Assembly (NCBI RefSeq): GCF_030730945.1
Contig: NZ_JAVAMS010000002.1
Location: forward strand, 372,001 to 436,000
Source: Aurantiacibacter poecillastricola
GTDB lineage: Bacteria; Pseudomonadota; Alphaproteobacteria; Sphingomonadales; Sphingomonadaceae
Length of the DNA stretch: 64,000 bases
Reading direction: 5' to 3'
The translations under genes were made by a program, and so were the position numbers. How positions within the stretch are numbered: position 1 is the stretch's first letter; every line of letters begins with the position of its first letter. Positions 61,319 through 64,000 of this stretch are shown piece after piece. Under the pieces are notes generated by a model. It saw only the letters and a list, made by a program, of their open reading frames with translations. It did no database searches and was not told the origin of the DNA.

Positions 61319-61852
61319 TTACGGAAACGTCGTAACCTCGCTGTAAATCGCGCCGTTGGGCGTAAGGTCGCTTTCGTACAGGGAAAAGCGGTCGACCCGC
61401 CACGCACCCAGGCTGCATGCGCCGTGTTCGTGCAGCCAGTCGCCGATTGGTCCCGAGCCTGAATTAAGCCGTGCCAGCGTGATATGGGGCACGAACTTGC
61501 GGGTTTCGGCCGGAAGTCCGGCGCGGCGACAGGCCATTTCCACCCGCATCTGCAATTCGTCCAGTGCAGCGGAGGGAGCGATGCGCGCCCAGATTGCCTT
61601 GGCACGCCTGTTCCCCTCGAAATGGCCGACGCCCGATATGGCGAGCGGGAAAGGCGCGAAATGCACGTCCGCCAGCGCGCATTCCAGAACCGCAGCCGTG
61701 TGCCGGTCGACCTCTCCCACGAAGCGCAGGGTCACGTGGAGATTGTCCGCATCCTGCCACCGTGCGCCCGGTATGCCCTCCTGCATGTCGAGCAGCGCCT
61801 CGGCGATATGCTCGGGAGGTCTGAGGGCGACGAAGAGGCGGCGGCTGGACAT
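61319..61852 (-). CDS. thpR: RNA 2',3'-cyclic phosphodiesterase (ThpR/LigT family)
   Basis: 177 residues from the ATG at 61852 (MSSRRLFVALRPPEHIAEAL). Both HxTx motifs are present: NLHVTLRFVGE and VPHITLARL. This fold opens 2',3'-cyclic phosphate ends of RNA and was first described as 2'-5' RNA ligase. Length is normal. The 210 bases downstream, to 61108, show nothing recognisable. Confidence 0.93.
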   Translation of the reverse strand: MSSRRLFVALRPPEHIAEALLDMQEGIPGARWQDADNLHVTLRFVGEVDRHTAAVLECALADVHFAPFPLAISGVGHFEGNRRAKAIWARIAPSAALDELQMRVEMACRRAGLPAETRKFVPHITLARLNSGSGPIGDWLHEHGACSLGAWRVDRFSLYESDLTPNGAIYSEVTTFP

Positions 61853-61987
61853 GCATGCTGGCAATGGGGACGACGCGGAGACCGCGCAACCCCGAGGGAA
61901 GGCGAGGGGGACGAGCAGTCGCTACCGAACTGCCGGGCCTTTTGTTCGGGACGGGCCTTGCCAGATTCGCCCCGGTTTCGAAGCCGG

Positions 61988-64000
61988 TCAGCCCGGCGTG
62001 AACCAGTCGCCGTAGGTGGTCTCATCGAAGCCATTGGCCTCGAGATAGTCGATCACCTGCGCCTCCGACTGATAGTTGGCGTACTGGATATTGCCGTCGG
62101 CATGCATGTAGAGGTGCAGGTAGGCCGTCCCGTCGGTCAGCGCGAGATAGACTTCCTGCAACCCGTCGCCATCGTAATCGTCTCCGCCCAGCACGCCGTT
62201 GATGTTCTCGATCTGCAGGTCGTTCTGGAAACGGCGCTGGCTGTCGAATTCACTGCCTGCAACGACATCGCCGGACTGTACCTGCGGATCGATGTAGATG
62301 CCCACCACCCGCGTCTCTCCGAACTGGCCGTGGTCTGCGAAATATACCAGCCCGTCTTCCGCCGTTCCGACCGTGGCGAAGCGGCCGATCGCGTCGTTGA
62401 CGAGGATGCGCTCGGCATTGCCGTCGCCGTTCACGTCCACCGCGCCGATCAGCAGCCAGCCGTCATCGCCGCCCAGGTCGTTGCCGTCGTAATCGCGGAT
62501 GGCCGTCATGAAACCGGCAGGGTCGGCCGAGAAGTTCACGGTGACGCCGGGGCCGGGGCGAAGACGCAGCGAACCATCGTCGAATTGCAGGAATTCGATG
62601 TCGGTCACGATGTCCTTGCCATCAGGGCCCTTCACCTCGAACACGCCGCTGGAGAGGTGGGTGACGGTATAGGCGGCGCGGCTGCCGCCGAGGATCGCCG
62701 TGTCCCATCCAGTACCGCCGTAAAGGAGGTCATTCCCGCCATTGCCGCGCAGCGTATCGGCGCCCGCATCGCCATACAGCTGCTCTGCGCCTGCGCCGCC
62801 TGTCAGCCGGTCGTTTCCGGCATTGCCGTGCACCGCGCCCGCAACGGAGCCGGAGGCGCCATCATACAGGTCGTCACCATCGTAGAAGGTTACCGCGCCA
62901 AGGATCGAGCCTGCATTGTGGAGCTGGGTGGAGTTGCGGAAATTGGGGTTCGCAAGGTCCGTCGAGACCGGCCAGCCGGTAAACGCGTAGGAGTAGCTTG
63001 CTACCGAAAGGCCCGAGGCGATCCTGATCGAGCCACCCACAGCTCCGCCGATGCTGGTTTGCGCAAGACTGCCCGAGGTGAGGGTCAGGCTGAGGCCGGA
63101 CTCGGCGTAAATATCCTGGAAGCCGGAGATATTCGCCAGTTCCACGACAGATCGCTTGTTCGGTGCGCCATTGGTCAGGTACAGCTTCTCGAACCCGGTT
63201 GCGCGGGCAAGGTCGTCCACCATCGAAGCCGTGACGAGATAGGCGAGGGTGTCCAGGCCCGCACCACCGGTAATCGCAGACGCAACGCTTGCGGCCTTCA
63301 CTCCGTTTTCCAGCTGCAGCGTATCGGCCCCTCCGCCAAGCGAGATGGAGCCCCCGACCTTGCTCGACCCGCCGATCCATACCGTGTCGCTGCCCGCGCC
63401 GCCCGTCAGCGAGGCGACGGTCGAGTTCTGGAACAGCCAGAAGGAGCCCGCCAGCTGGACCTGTGCCAGCGGGTTGAGGCAGTCGACCAGATTGTAGAAC
63501 CCGTTCACCATGCCCGGCGCGCCGACGATCTGGGTATAGCCGCTGAACTGGGAGTAGTTGCCCGAGGCCTGCAAAGAGAGGATCTCGAACCCGGTCAGAT
63601 AGGTTCCGTAGACCTGGTTGGTGGTCGCTGCGAATTCGAGGGTGTCGCGCCCGCTGCCGCCATCGCCGTAAACGAAGAACGGCGCGGTCGCCCCCTCGAA
63701 CCGCAAGAGGTCGTCTCCGCTGCCCATTGCCGCGCCGTAGACGCTGGTGGCATAGGTGCTGCCTGCCGCCCGGCTGATGAGCGTATCGTTGCCTGCGCCA
63801 AGGTCCACAAGGCCCGCGATGGTCCCCGCATCGACGATCCTGTCTGCCCCGCCAGAGCCGGTGACGGCCCGGAACGTCCAGGGATCCTGGTGCTGGCCTG
63901 CGCCGATATAGCCGCCGCTGTCGTTGATGAGGGTCGATCCGCCGGTCTCGAAAATGACCTGGCCAAGCACCCGGCCAAGCTGCGTGTTACGGAAAGTGAT
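61988..64000 (-). CDS. RTX-type calcium-binding repeat protein, C-terminal part (start outside window)
   Basis: The frame is open to the window edge, leaving 670 residues visible. Glycine/aspartate nonapeptide repeats (GGxGxDxLx) are at GNDRLTGGAGAEQLYGDAGA and DTLRGNGGNDLLYGGTG, with degenerate copies such as GGSGRDTLEF and GGAGLDTL upstream. They form calcium-bound beta-rolls. The C-terminal part has VCBS-like DVNGDGNAERILVND and DYDGDGLQEVYLAL. RTX proteins leave the cell by type I secretion; no transporter genes are seen here. The visible part gives no enzymatic domain. Confidence 0.88.
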   Translation of the reverse strand: MTFRNTQLGRVLGQVIFETGGSTLINDSGGYIGAGQHQDPWTFRAVTGSGGADRIVDAGTIAGLVDLGAGNDTLISRAAGSTYATSVYGAAMGSGDDLLRFEGATAPFFVYGDGGSGRDTLEFAATTNQVYGTYLTGFEILSLQASGNYSQFSGYTQIVGAPGMVNGFYNLVDCLNPLAQVQLAGSFWLFQNSTVASLTGGAGSDTVWIGGSSKVGGSISLGGGADTLQLENGVKAASVASAITGGAGLDTLAYLVTASMVDDLARATGFEKLYLTNGAPNKRSVVELANISGFQDIYAESGLSLTLTSGSLAQTSIGGAVGGSIRIASGLSVASYSYAFTGWPVSTDLANPNFRNSTQLHNAGSILGAVTFYDGDDLYDGASGSVAGAVHGNAGNDRLTGGAGAEQLYGDAGADTLRGNGGNDLLYGGTGWDTAILGGSRAAYTVTHLSSGVFEVKGPDGKDIVTDIEFLQFDDGSLRLRPGPGVTVNFSADPAGFMTAIRDYDGNDLGGDDGWLLIGAVDVNGDGNAERILVNDAIGRFATVGTAEDGLVYFADHGQFGETRVVGIYIDPQVQSGDVVAGSEFDSQRRFQNDLQIENINGVLGGDDYDGDGLQEVYLALTDGTAYLHLYMHADGNIQYANYQSEAQVIDYLEANGFDETTYGDWFTPG

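Overview
The window is about 64 kb of GC-rich chromosome from an alphaproteobacterium, most likely order Sphingomonadales and probably family Erythrobacteraceae. The evidence is the gene order of the ribosomal super-operon, an S5 protein with an Arg/Gly-rich N-terminal extension, an mdh/sucD/sucA/sucB/lpdA operon, many exported peptidases, and GTG/TTG starts with GTGA or ATGA stop-start overlaps. No tRNA, rRNA, CRISPR array, transposase or integrase was recognised.

Layout. 1-9.9 kb: the 3' end of an S9 peptidase gene, apaG, a secreted M14 carboxypeptidase-like protein facing a LysR regulator, two GNAT acetyltransferases, a lone radical SAM enzyme, and two exported proteins of unknown role. 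9.9-12.8 kb: a compact block of unknown function. It holds a terminase-small-subunit-like HTH protein, then, divergently, a LuxR-type HTH protein with a C-terminal membrane anchor, a small soluble protein, a small membrane protein and a winged-helix protein, closed by a terminator. 13.1-33.5 kb: the translation super-operon rpsL-rpsG-fusA-tuf / rpsJ to rplO-secY-adk / rpsM-rpsK-rpoA-rplQ. It has a good promoter and attenuator-like leader before rpsJ, a structured gap before rplC, an exported SRPBCC-like gene after adk, and a promoter carrying a palindrome before rpsM. 33.6-38.9 kb: an exported serine beta-lactamase-like hydrolase, a prolyl oligopeptidase, and two related exported Arg/Tyr/Asp-rich proteins; the first has its ribosome binding site inside an 11-bp inverted repeat. 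38.8-50.8 kb (minus strand): a long TCA-cycle operon in the order mdh, exported unknown, sucD, sucA, sucB, methyltransferase, lpdA, membrane protein, VOC protein, PepSY protein, TRIC-type channel. sucC is absent. 51-57.2 kb: a SleB-like cell wall hydrolase, then a cobalamin riboswitch controlling btuB-btuF-btuC-btuD and a small unknown gene. 57.2-64 kb (minus strand): an M3 peptidase lipoprotein, a second lipoprotein, a GH24 lysozyme-like protein, the RNA ligase-like phosphodiesterase ThpR, and the C-terminal part of an RTX-repeat protein cut by the window edge.

How the genes work together. The middle of the window makes ribosomes, elongation factors, the Sec channel and RNA polymerase alpha. 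The TCA operon makes the 2-oxoglutarate dehydrogenase complex with the adjoining steps. The riboswitch operon imports vitamin B12. The scattered exported peptidases fit a bacterium that feeds on peptides.

Most notable observations: S12 carries Arg at the residue-88 position where Lys is usual, a change known to give streptomycin resistance elsewhere; a dispersed palindromic repeat lies inside btuF and encodes its lipoprotein signal peptide; and the regulator/membrane cassette at 9.9-12.7 kb is the best candidate here for an undescribed system.
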